Shown here one piece after another: positions 8,657-15,980 of a stretch of DNA of 64,000 nucleotides. This DNA is from JACVCJ01 sp052437175 (GTDB lineage: Bacteria; Bacteroidota; Bacteroidia; CAIKAF01), in the NCBI GenBank assembly GCA_052437175.1, contig JBQVOK010000003.1:372001-436000 (forward strand). The letters run 5' to 3'. The translations under genes and the position numbers were made by a program. Every line of letters starts with the position of its first letter. Positions within the stretch are counted from its first letter, which is position 1. The notes below the pieces were generated by a model. That model ran no database searches and was not told where the DNA came from. It worked only from the letters and a program-made list of their open reading frames with translations.

Positions 8657-9520
8657 ATGAATACGCAATGGCTCGATACAAAGGAATATCCTTTCCACGC
8701 AAACTATTTTGACACCGGTACGGCCCGCATGCATTATATCGACGAAGGTACGGGCGAAACCCTGCTCTTTGTGCACGGTACGCCCTCCTGGAGTTTCGAT
8801 TTCCGGCACCTGGTCGCTGATCTTCGCAATACACACCGCTGTGTGGCCCCGGACCACATCGGTTTCGGACTGTCGGAAAAACCCCGGCGTTACGATTATT
8901 CGGTACAAAACCACAGTGCCACCCTCGAAAAAATTATCCTGTATAAAGACCTCCGGGATATTACCCTGGTACTGCACGATTTTGGCGGACCCATCGGGTT
9001 TGATGTTGCGTGGAAACACCCCGGACGTATAAAACGCATGGTGATCCTCAATTCCTGGCTCTGGAGCAGCCGTGACGACGAGGCCTTCCGCAAAATGAGC
9101 AAAGTGCTGCGAAGTCCCCTGTTGCCCTTCCTGTACCGCTATTTCAATTTTTCGGCCCGTTTTGTATTACCGGCTTCTTTTGGAGAAAAGAAGATCAGTC
9201 CGCGTATCTTAAAACAATACACTCGTCCCTTCGCCAACCGGCATCAGCGCGAGGGTACCCTGGCTTTTGCCCGCAGCCTGCTGCATGACCAGGACTGGTT
9301 CGAATCGCTCTGGAAGCGGCGTACAGCGCTTTCTGCCAGGCCGGTACTTTTTGCCTGGGGTATGAAAGACCCGCTGATCGGTCCGCAGTACCTGCAGAAA
9401 TTTCTTTCGGGCTTCCCGGGGGCGGAGGTGTTAAAAATAGCTTCGGCCGGGCATTTTCCGCAGGAAGAAGAACCGGAACTGCTCATACCTGCCATGCGCC
9501 GTTTTCTGGAAAAAAGCTGA
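8657..9520 (+). CDS. Haloalkane dehalogenase-like alpha/beta hydrolase
   Basis: A 287-residue alpha/beta hydrolase closest to haloalkane dehalogenases. The oxyanion segment is HGTPSWS (residues 40-46); the nucleophile elbow is LHDFGG with Asp108 rather than Ser, the hallmark of the dehalogenase/epoxide hydrolase branch; WGMKDPLIGP supplies the acid (about Asp238) and SAGHFPQEEEP the catalytic His (about 266). The expected reaction is hydrolysis of a carbon-halogen or similar bond through an aspartyl ester. No signal peptide, so cytoplasmic. It is a single gene facing the AraC regulator gene convergently. Substrate unknown; an epoxide hydrolase role is possible but the two lid tyrosines were not identified. 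Confidence 0.82.
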   Translation: MNTQWLDTKEYPFHANYFDTGTARMHYIDEGTGETLLFVHGTPSWSFDFRHLVADLRNTHRCVAPDHIGFGLSEKPRRYDYSVQNHSATLEKIILYKDLRDITLVLHDFGGPIGFDVAWKHPGRIKRMVILNSWLWSSRDDEAFRKMSKVLRSPLLPFLYRYFNFSARFVLPASFGEKKISPRILKQYTRPFANRHQREGTLAFARSLLHDQDWFESLWKRRTALSARPVLFAWGMKDPLIGPQYLQKFLSGFPGAEVLKIASAGHFPQEEEPELLIPAMRRFLEKS

Positions 9521-9535
9521 GGCAGGCCGGAATGC

Positions 9536-10441
9536 TCAGCTGAACGACTGCCGGAATTCCAGCGGGGACTGCCGGGTCTTGCTTTTGAACATTTTACTGA
9601 AGGACTGCGAATGTTCAAAGCCCAGGGCGTAGGCGATCTCGCTTACCGAAAGATCGGTCGTAGACAGTTTTTCCTTTGCCTTTTCGATGAGTTTATTGTG
9701 TATGTGCTGTTGTGTACTTTGCCCGCTAAGCTGTTTCAGCAGGCTGAGGTATTTGGGGGAAAGGTTCAGTTCGGCGGCAATGTACTGCACGGTAGGCAGG
9801 CCCCGGGAAAGCTGTTCTTCATTGCTGAAATAGGCCGTGAGCAGATCTTCGAGCCGGGTCAGAACTTTTGCATTCGATATTTTCCGGGTAATGAACTGGC
9901 GTTCGTAAAAACGTTGTGCATACGTAAACAACAGTTCCAGCTGGGCAATGAGCACGTCCTGGCTGAATTTATCGATATTGGAGTGGTATTCCTGCCGGAT
10001 GTTCTCCACGATGCCGTTCACGATAAGCTCTTCTTTTTCAGAGAGAAAAAGGGCTTCGTTGGCCGAATAATGAAAGTACGCGTACTGTTTTATTTTTTTG
10101 GCCAGCGCTGTATTCCACAGGAAATCGGGGTGCAGGAACAGGATCCAGCCCGAGCGTTCGTTTTCGGCCGCATGTTCCCGTGCCCGCAGTACCTGGTTAG
10201 GGGCTATGCAGGCCATAACGCCTTCGTCAAAATCATAGGCCTGCTGCCCGTAGATCATTTTGTCCACGCCCCGTTTTACGGAGATCGAGTAAAAATCGAA
10301 CACCACGGCGTTGACGCCCTCCACTTCTTTCGTCTGCGCGTAATCCACAATGCTTATGAGGGGATGGACAGGCTTCGGAAATTCTGCCAGCCGGTGCAGG
10401 TCTGTTATTGATTTTATACGCAGTGGTTTTTTCGTTTCCAT
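9536..10441 (-). CDS. AraC family transcriptional regulator
   Basis: A 301-residue regulator with an N-terminal cupin-like sensing region and a C-terminal double helix-turn-helix: PTVQYIAAELNLSPKYLSLLKQ is the first HTH and SVSEIAYALGFEHSQSFSKMFK is the second, ending SPLEFRQSF. The ATG at 10441 follows directly the stop of the membrane protein gene (10453), so it is the last gene of a minus-strand operon with an SDR and a small membrane protein. It probably regulates that operon in response to a small ligand. Upstream in-frame codons exist but run back through the membrane protein gene and are rejected. Confidence 0.88.
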   Translation of the reverse strand: METKKPLRIKSITDLHRLAEFPKPVHPLISIVDYAQTKEVEGVNAVVFDFYSISVKRGVDKMIYGQQAYDFDEGVMACIAPNQVLRAREHAAENERSGWILFLHPDFLWNTALAKKIKQYAYFHYSANEALFLSEKEELIVNGIVENIRQEYHSNIDKFSQDVLIAQLELLFTYAQRFYERQFITRKISNAKVLTRLEDLLTAYFSNEEQLSRGLPTVQYIAAELNLSPKYLSLLKQLSGQSTQQHIHNKLIEKAKEKLSTTDLSVSEIAYALGFEHSQSFSKMFKSKTRQSPLEFRQSFS

Positions 10442-10452
10442 AACAATATCGG

Positions 10453-10821
10453 TTAATGTCGGAGCGGGTGTTTGAGCCAGATCAGTACCAGGGGCAGGGC
10501 CAGGAACGGAATTTCGATCAGGGCCATTTTTATGTTTTCTGCCCGTAAAGCCAGGGCCATAATCCATACAATGGACACGGCATTGAGCAGGTTGCCGGCA
10601 AAAAAGGTCTGCGGGAACAGGACCATTACAGCCAGCAATAGGCTAAATATACCCAAAAAAGGAACAAACGTTTTAGAAATACCCAGGTCAGACATCATTT
10701 TCAGTTGTTCGGGGGCATCGTTCAGGTGCAGGGCGTCCCAGCCGTGTTTCAGGTTCAGCAGTACCGAAACGGCGATCAGGATAACGGCGGCTATTTTCAT
10801 CAGGTTCATTTTATTTTCCAT
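10453..10821 (-). CDS. Small four-helix membrane protein (DoxX-like size)
   Basis: About 122 residues with four hydrophobic segments: IAAVILIAVSVLLNL near the N-terminus, FVPFLGIFSLLLAVMVLF, LLNAVSIVWIMALAL and ALIEIPFLALPLVLIWL. The size and layout resemble DoxX/DoxD-like proteins, but no decisive motif is visible, so this is only a likeness. The ATG at 10821 overlaps the SDR stop by 11 bases; the ATG at 10809, one base beyond that stop, is an equally good start. It lies between an SDR and an AraC regulator in one operon, implying a membrane partner for the same process. Confidence 0.7.
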   Translation of the reverse strand: MENKMNLMKIAAVILIAVSVLLNLKHGWDALHLNDAPEQLKMMSDLGISKTFVPFLGIFSLLLAVMVLFPQTFFAGNLLNAVSIVWIMALALRAENIKMALIEIPFLALPLVLIWLKHPLRH

Positions 10822-11587
10822 ACATGGTGGATGCACCGGCTTTGGATGCCTGTTTCAGCAAAAACTTCGGAGCGAGCCGGCTCATAATGCGCATCAGCCG
10901 GGCCAGTCCGGGGTAAATTTCATGACGGTCCTTCTGCATGCCTTTCAGGGCCGCGTCTACGATCTTCCCGGGAGCCATCAGCATGCGGGCGTCAAAACCG
11001 TCTTCAGTTTTAAATTTATCGTTCAGCGGCGTGGAAGAGCCGGGCGCTACCAGTTCGAATACCTTGACGTGCGTGTTTTTCAGCTGTACACGCAGCGATT
11101 GCGTATAGGAACGCAGTCCCGATTTGGAAGCCCCGTACACGGGCGATATAGGAAAGGGCATCAGGGCAATGCCCGAAGTTACGTTCAGGATAGCCGCGGA
11201 TTTCTGCTTTTTCAGGTGCGGCAGAAAGGTCTGTATCATACGGATGGGGCCCATGAGGTTGATCTCTATTTCCCGGGTGATGTCGTGCAGGTCATGAGCC
11301 TGGTTCAGGCTGATCTTACGCATTTCCCCGGCGTTATTGATCAGGATGTTCAGGTCGGGGAATTCCCGGGTAACCTGTTCGTACAGGCGCAGGATGTCAT
11401 CCGCTTTACTTACGTCGCTCTGTATGGTATGCACGGCGGGGAACTTCCTCTGGGTCTCTTCCAGTTTCTGCAGGTTTCGGCCGGTGATGATTAGGGTATT
11501 GCCCAGGGCAAGGAGCCGGGAAACGAATTCGAGTCCGAAACCGCTGCTGCCGCCGGTAATAAGAATGGTGTTGTTACGGAGTTCCAT
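10811..11587 (-). CDS. Short-chain dehydrogenase (DltE-like)
   Basis: A 258-residue SDR with TGGSSGFG (residues 11-18) as cofactor loop, LINNAGE, the catalytic NVTSG serine and the YGASK Tyr-Lys pair. The C-terminal part with ARLMRIMSRLAPKFLL is basic and hydrophobic, as in membrane-associated DltE-type oxidoreductases. The ATG at 11587 is chosen because the cofactor motif then starts at the usual distance. First gene of an operon with a four-helix membrane protein and an AraC regulator. Substrate unknown. Confidence 0.85.
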   Translation of the reverse strand: MELRNNTILITGGSSGFGLEFVSRLLALGNTLIITGRNLQKLEETQRKFPAVHTIQSDVSKADDILRLYEQVTREFPDLNILINNAGEMRKISLNQAHDLHDITREIEINLMGPIRMIQTFLPHLKKQKSAAILNVTSGIALMPFPISPVYGASKSGLRSYTQSLRVQLKNTHVKVFELVAPGSSTPLNDKFKTEDGFDARMLMAPGKIVDAALKGMQKDRHEIYPGLARLMRIMSRLAPKFLLKQASKAGASTMYGK

Positions 11588-11805
11588 GGTTGCTGTAATT
11601 TGTGAAGACAAAGTTCGGGAAGGCCCCGGAACCGCATGTAGCCAAAAGTCGCGATGTTGTAGCCGAAGGGGGGGATCGCCATAAAACAGTGTTTGACTTT
11701 AGTTTTTCTTGTCAAACGTCGTGTATTTTTATTAAAAATAGTAAAAATGATAGCTAAACTAAATAATATGTCTAAATTCGAATGTTTAACTACATCTTTA
11801 TTACT

Positions 11806-12375
11806 ATGAAAAAGATCCTTTATGTGGCTGCATTCTCCATGCTGGCCGTGTCCTGCAACAAGGATGCAAACACGCCGCTGTCGCCTGCGGCAAAAACCGA
11901 AGAAGCGGCGCAGGTCGCTGAAATCTACGACGAGGCGACGAACAAGCATTACAAGTTCACGTTTGAAGACCTGTTCACGGGCAATGCGACGTATACGTAT
12001 GAGGTGATTGAAACGCCCGACGATCCGCAAGACCAGGTTGTCGCGTTCATGCGCCCGGAAGATTACCAGATATTGTCCGGCACGTCGGAAGACGTGAAGA
12101 CGATAAAGTTTCTGCATGCGGCCTATATGATACACCCGAACAATCCCGGCACGCCGGTATATATCGCTCCTGGGGAAACGAAGAAGATCGTTTGCACCTG
12201 CAAGAAGACAGGGGAAACGGGCGAAGCGGGCGGCTGTTGGGTCAGCTTGATTGTTGAACCTAAATTCGTCAATGCAAAATGCCAAAAGATCAGCTGTCCC
12301 GGCAAATGCAAGCAATCGCATGAGGACGTTCCCGATGAACTGGTTTCAGGAAGTGCCATTTTCTACGTAAAGTAA
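11806..12375 (+). CDS. Six-cysteine lipoprotein A
   Basis: A 189-residue lipoprotein not recognised as any known family. Residues 1-16 are a signal and LAVSC places the lipid-modified Cys at 17. The C-terminal third carries six cysteines at 130, 132, 144, 159, 164 and 168. The next gene's product has cysteines at nearly the same positions, so the two are distant paralogs. The set could form three disulfides or bind a metal; nothing here decides between these. ATG 11806 is taken because the signal peptide starts there; an ATG eight codons upstream is possible. The gene uses ACG and GCG codons far more than its neighbours and follows an A+T-rich leader, both suggesting transfer. A thioredoxin-fold protein is encoded two genes downstream. 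Confidence 0.75.
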   Translation: MKKILYVAAFSMLAVSCNKDANTPLSPAAKTEEAAQVAEIYDEATNKHYKFTFEDLFTGNATYTYEVIETPDDPQDQVVAFMRPEDYQILSGTSEDVKTIKFLHAAYMIHPNNPGTPVYIAPGETKKIVCTCKKTGETGEAGGCWVSLIVEPKFVNAKCQKISCPGKCKQSHEDVPDELVSGSAIFYVK

Positions 12376-12383
12376 TTTAAGCC

Positions 12384-12980
12384 ATGAGAAAAAATTTCAT
12401 ATATATCCTCGGAATGGCCGGGCTGTTCTGCCTTGCCGGATGCGACAAAACGGATACGCAAAAAGCGGGAAACGCACCTGTCGCAAAAGACGCGTCCATG
12501 CAGGTCGTGTTGTTGAAACATGATGCCGAAACGCTGTGTTACATGCAGGTAACGCAAGTGGACGACGATGCGACGATCAAATGGAAACTGCAACCTATCG
12601 GCACGGAAGATGCGCCGACGAATGTCATGGTGATCGACGACGGCGTGCAGATCGTGGAAGCGGACGAGATCGCCACCGTGACGCTCGACCCCGCCGCGTC
12701 GTATTATTTCATCCCGGCGGCCAATCCCGCAAGTCCTGTGAAGCTGGCGACCGGAATCGGCGACATTATCGTGAAGTGCAACTGCACGATGAAAATGGCA
12801 CCCGATGCGAAATGCTCCGAAAACTCTTCGACCAACGGGGATGTTGGAAGCATTACCTGCGTTGCGGATGAGTGGTGCAACGATTGCGAAACGGAAGTGA
12901 AAGACGACACTAAGAAAATCGTATCTTCCGGTTCCGGATTATTGATTAAAGCCAATAATGTGAATGTATTTACATTGTAG
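12384..12980 (+). CDS. Six-cysteine lipoprotein B
   Basis: A 198-residue lipoprotein, signal with LAGC giving the lipidated Cys20. Besides Cys52 it has six C-terminal cysteines at 132, 134, 144, 159, 165 and 168, following C-x-C-x9-C-x14-C-x5-C-x2-C. Lipoprotein A has C-x-C-x11-C-x14-C-x4-C-x3-C, so the scaffold is shared although the rest of the sequence has diverged strongly. It lies eight bases after lipoprotein A and overlaps the start of the thioredoxin-like gene by 17 bases, so the three are one operon. Function unknown; see the finding on this locus. Confidence 0.75.
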   Translation: MRKNFIYILGMAGLFCLAGCDKTDTQKAGNAPVAKDASMQVVLLKHDAETLCYMQVTQVDDDATIKWKLQPIGTEDAPTNVMVIDDGVQIVEADEIATVTLDPAASYYFIPAANPASPVKLATGIGDIIVKCNCTMKMAPDAKCSENSSTNGDVGSITCVADEWCNDCETEVKDDTKKIVSSGSGLLIKANNVNVFTL

Positions 12981-14274
12981 AACACTTTTATTGATATGCC
13001 TGACTGCCGCCAGTTCCTGGGGGCAGCAGGCTTCTATATCTTACGGCGACGAAAACCTGTTGTTGAATGAACGGATACCGGATAACAAGCCGCTGTCCCT
13101 GTTGTATTTTCATTACGACGGATGTCCCGGCTGTGTGGAAATGGATAAAACCACGCTGAAGGATACGGCGGTGGTTGCATTCATTCATAAGAACTTCAAT
13201 GCCTATTCGATCAATACCCTGTCGAAGAACGGCAAACGTATCAGGGAACAATACACGATCACGCCGCAACCGGCCTTTGTCTTCGTGGATGCCGATAAAA
13301 AGGAAATCCACCGTGTCGTGGGTCTGTTCAAGCCGCCGGTCTTCATCCAGCACATGCAAAACGCCTTGTCGCCGGAAAAGACGTTGAGCAGGCAAACGGA
13401 ACTATTGCCGCAGAAGGAAAAAGAAAAGGATTTCCGCTTCCTCGAACACTATGTGCGCGGGCGCGATCTTGCCTATACGCTGAAAGATACGCTTGGCCTG
13501 ATAAAGCAGGCTTTCGATGCTTTCCCGGAAAGCATGTATACCGACACGTTGTTTACGCGGTTCTTCATGGATTTTGCGGTATACGATCAGGACAGGATAC
13601 TGGATTTTTATTCCAAACCCTATCAGTTTTTCATGAACGACCCAGCGCCCTTGTATAAAGACTTCGACAGTTCGCGCGTGGCTTACGTCATGTGCCAGAT
13701 TGCGCATGAAGCTTTGCAGAAGGCAGAAGATAATTTTGATGAAAAGGAATATCTTGCCGCCATGTCCGTCATCAAGCGGTTCTGGCGGGATAATGTATAC
13801 ATGGTTCTCGATGAGGACGGGGACGCGGTAGGCGCGATATTCAATTACTACGCCCCTTTGCAGGCGGAACGCAGTTACCAGTTGTTCTTTAAAAAAGACA
13901 CGGCGGCGTATAACAGGATAGAAGCCGAATTCTTCGGCAAGATCAAGGACGATTATCAGGCCTTGTACTTTTGCTCCGCGATCATGAAAGTGGACGGTAA
14001 CACCGACGAGAGGGAAAGCCTGGAACGCCGTCTGAAATATGCGACACAGGCGTTGACCCTACATCAGACTTCGCAGATATATGCCTTCAAAAGCGCCTAC
14101 GAATACCTGCTGGGCGACATCGAGGCAGCGCGGCAGTCGTTCAGGCATATCAGGAAAAAGGCCATGAAACATACGTCTATGGAGAAGGCCGTCTACGAAC
14201 AGCTTTTGCCGAAGCTGACAGGAAGAAGCAAAAACAGGTTCCGCGGGCATGAAAAAACGCCTCACACACAATGA
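12964..14274 (+). CDS. Exported thioredoxin-fold protein with helical C-terminal region
   Basis: A 436-residue protein. The N-terminus is a signal peptide (about residues 1-21, ending SSWGQQ). A thioredoxin fold follows, with the redox motif CPGC at Cys54-Cys57 (YFHYDGCPGCVEMDK), the conserved cis-Pro region TPQPAFVFVD and VGLFKPPVF. From about residue 170 the protein is mostly helical and TPR-like, ending in a basic tail. It should act in the periplasm as a disulfide reductase or isomerase. Its gene overlaps that of a six-Cys lipoprotein, which makes those lipoproteins the natural substrates; this is inference. Codon use matches the two lipoprotein genes and differs from the surrounding genome. 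Confidence 0.8.
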   Translation: MYLHCRTLLLICLTAASSWGQQASISYGDENLLLNERIPDNKPLSLLYFHYDGCPGCVEMDKTTLKDTAVVAFIHKNFNAYSINTLSKNGKRIREQYTITPQPAFVFVDADKKEIHRVVGLFKPPVFIQHMQNALSPEKTLSRQTELLPQKEKEKDFRFLEHYVRGRDLAYTLKDTLGLIKQAFDAFPESMYTDTLFTRFFMDFAVYDQDRILDFYSKPYQFFMNDPAPLYKDFDSSRVAYVMCQIAHEALQKAEDNFDEKEYLAAMSVIKRFWRDNVYMVLDEDGDAVGAIFNYYAPLQAERSYQLFFKKDTAAYNRIEAEFFGKIKDDYQALYFCSAIMKVDGNTDERESLERRLKYATQALTLHQTSQIYAFKSAYEYLLGDIEAARQSFRHIRKKAMKHTSMEKAVYEQLLPKLTGRSKNRFRGHEKTPHTQ

Positions 14275-14287
14275 AAAATAGAAAAGA

Positions 14288-14692
14288 TCAATTGTTTTTT
14301 TTCTCGTAAAGTACCACAGAGCCGGAAGCAAGATCATGTATGGCACGGTTCCTGGCATTGGCGCCAATACTTAGAAATGCAACCCAGCCCAGCGTAGCTT
14401 TAATTATGAAACGGAGCAGGGCAAGATGAAAAGGTATGTTTTTGGTTTCGTCGCTTTCTTTTTTAACATGTATACCAACCATTTTATGTCCGATCGTTCC
14501 ACCGGTAAAAGCCACCATAAGAGGATCGTACAATATACAGATCAGTGCAATACAGAGTGGTTTTATGAAAGAGGGGAGCTGTTCAAAGGAGGCAAGGGCT
14601 ATTGCTGTCAGATACAGAAGTACCACAAAAATAAAGGTATCGCCTGTAATCGCTTTAATGCGGTCGAGAATGCCCGGATATTCTTTTTTCAT
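14288..14692 (-). CDS. RDD family membrane protein
   Basis: A 134-residue integral membrane protein of the RDD family, with the diagnostic ILDRIKAITGD near residues 8-18 and a second conserved part TIGHKMVGIHV near 66-76, and a final NRAIHDLASGSVVLY. Three hydrophobic segments are seen. RDD proteins are small, of mostly unknown role, sometimes linked to ion exchange. It converges with the thioredoxin-like gene, 13 bases apart, and is preceded on its strand by the tRNA-Asn terminator. Confidence 0.85.
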   Translation of the reverse strand: MKKEYPGILDRIKAITGDTFIFVVLLYLTAIALASFEQLPSFIKPLCIALICILYDPLMVAFTGGTIGHKMVGIHVKKESDETKNIPFHLALLRFIIKATLGWVAFLSIGANARNRAIHDLASGSVVLYEKKNN

Positions 14693-14713
14693 GGGTGAGG
14701 AGGATTTAGAAAT

Positions 14714-14738
14714 AAAAAAAGCCGGTACGGATACCGGC
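14714..14738 (-). terminator. Terminator downstream of tRNA-Asn
   Basis: On the minus strand GCCGGTA-TCCG-TACCGGC is followed by seven T residues. It ends eight bases past the tRNA 3' end. Confidence 0.8.
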
Positions 14739-14746
14739 CTGTTTCG

Positions 14747-14820
14747 CTCCCCCTTCAGGACTTGAACCTGAGACCCCCTGATTAACAGTCAGGTGCTCTA
14801 ACCAGCTGAGCTAAGGAGGA
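14747..14820 (-). tRNA. tRNA-Asn(GTT)
   Basis: Read on the minus strand, the 74-base cloverleaf has a 7-pair acceptor stem (TCCTCCT with AGGGGGA), D-arm with AGCTCAGCTGGTTAGAGC, anticodon stem CTGAC/ATCAG with loop anticodon GTT, and T-arm GGTTCAAGTCC. The CCA end is not encoded. A terminator follows directly. Confidence 0.95.
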
Positions 14821-14914
14821 AAATTGGTCCCGAATCTTTTTTGAAAAATTCGGAGTGCAAAAATACAAAGCGTTTTGAAATAAGCAATATCTTTGACAAA
14901 AATTTTTTGAAAAA

Positions 14915-15856
14915 ATGAGCAAAAGCCTTTTGGTCATCGGTACGGTGGCCTTCGATAACCTGGAAACTCCTTTCGGGAAAGAAGATATGGTAGTGGGCGG
15001 AGCAGCCACATACGCATCCCTGGCGGCCTCCTACTTCCGCAACAACACAAAGATCGTATCGGTGGTGGGCGAGGACTTTCCGCAGTCCTTCCTGGATACA
15101 TTCCGTGCAAAAGGCATTGATATCGAAGGGATTCAGATCAAAAAAGGCGAAAAATCCTTCTTCTGGGCCGGTAAGTACCACATGGACATGAACACCCGCG
15201 ATACCCTCGATACACAGCTCAACGTACTGGCCACGTTCGACCCCGTAGTGCCCGCCTCTTACCAGAATGCCGATTACCTGCTACTGGGCAACCTCATGCC
15301 CAAACTGCAGAAACGTGTGCTGGAACAGATGCAGCACCGCCCCAAACTGGTGGTGATGGATACCATGAATTTCTGGATGGAAACCGCCTGGGACGATCTT
15401 ATCGATATGCTCGGCCGTATCGACGTGCTCACCATCAACGACGAAGAGGCCCGTATCCTCAGTAAGGAATACAGCCTGGTGAAAGCCGCCAAAAAGATCA
15501 TGGCCATGGGTCCCAAGTACCTCATCATTAAAAAAGGAGAGAACGGCGCCCTGCTTTTCCATAAGAACGAAGTGTTCTACGCACCCGCCCTGCCCCTGGA
15601 AGAAGTGTTTGACCCTACCGGTGCGGGCGACAGCTTTGCCGGCGGATTCATCGGCTACCTGGCCAAAACGGATAACATCAGCTTCGAAAACATGAAGCGC
15701 GCCATTATCTACGGCTCAGCTCTGGCTTCTTTTACCGTGGAAAAATTCGGCACCCGACGCCTGCTCGAGATCAGCGATGCCGAGGTGGAAGAACGCCTGC
15801 AGGACTTTGTAGACCTGGTGCAGTTCGACATCATCCTGGAAGAAAACAACGCATAA
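14915..15856 (+). CDS. PfkB family carbohydrate/nucleoside kinase
   Basis: A 313-residue cytoplasmic kinase. It opens with VIGTVAFDNLETPFG and the GGAATYASLAASYF substrate region, and carries the PfkB signature DPTGAGDSFAGGF at about residues 231-243, where the Asp is the catalytic base and GAGD forms the anion hole. The family phosphorylates ribose, fructose, adenosine or similar sugars with ATP. Variants of this length with the motif VGGAA are often called sugar kinases or adenosine kinase-like; the exact substrate cannot be read. Single gene, ended by a clear terminator at 15880. Confidence 0.88.
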   Translation: MSKSLLVIGTVAFDNLETPFGKEDMVVGGAATYASLAASYFRNNTKIVSVVGEDFPQSFLDTFRAKGIDIEGIQIKKGEKSFFWAGKYHMDMNTRDTLDTQLNVLATFDPVVPASYQNADYLLLGNLMPKLQKRVLEQMQHRPKLVVMDTMNFWMETAWDDLIDMLGRIDVLTINDEEARILSKEYSLVKAAKKIMAMGPKYLIIKKGENGALLFHKNEVFYAPALPLEEVFDPTGAGDSFAGGFIGYLAKTDNISFENMKRAIIYGSALASFTVEKFGTRRLLEISDAEVEERLQDFVDLVQFDIILEENNA

Positions 15857-15879
15857 TCCGGCCCCGGCCGTAAGCATAC

Positions 15880-15910
15880 AGGGTCTTCGCCACAGCGGAG
15901 GCCCTTTTTT
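15880..15910 (+). terminator. Rho-independent terminator
   Basis: AGGGTCTTCGC and GCGGAGGCCCT pair (with G-T wobbles) around the loop CACA, followed by six T residues, 24 bases after the PfkB gene. Confidence 0.8.
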
Positions 15911-15968
15911 ATACGTTAACCTTTCTATAAAATCAAGAGCGTCTTTTCCTTAGTCCCTTTCTTTACGC

Positions 15969-15976
15969 TATCTTTG
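15969..15976 (+). promoter_or_regulatory. -7 box of the ABC-F gene promoter
   Basis: Exact TATCTTTG, only four bases before the ATG at 15981. With the usual start-site distance the transcript would begin at or within a base or two of the ATG, so this mRNA is probably leaderless. Confidence 0.6.
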
Positions 15977-15980
15977 CGGC

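Noticed and set aside
11491..12321. A 276-codon minus-strand frame across the SDR start and lipoprotein A
   Set aside because: It covers the promoter and leader of lipoprotein A and the SDR start, its product resembles no family, and both overlapped genes are well supported.
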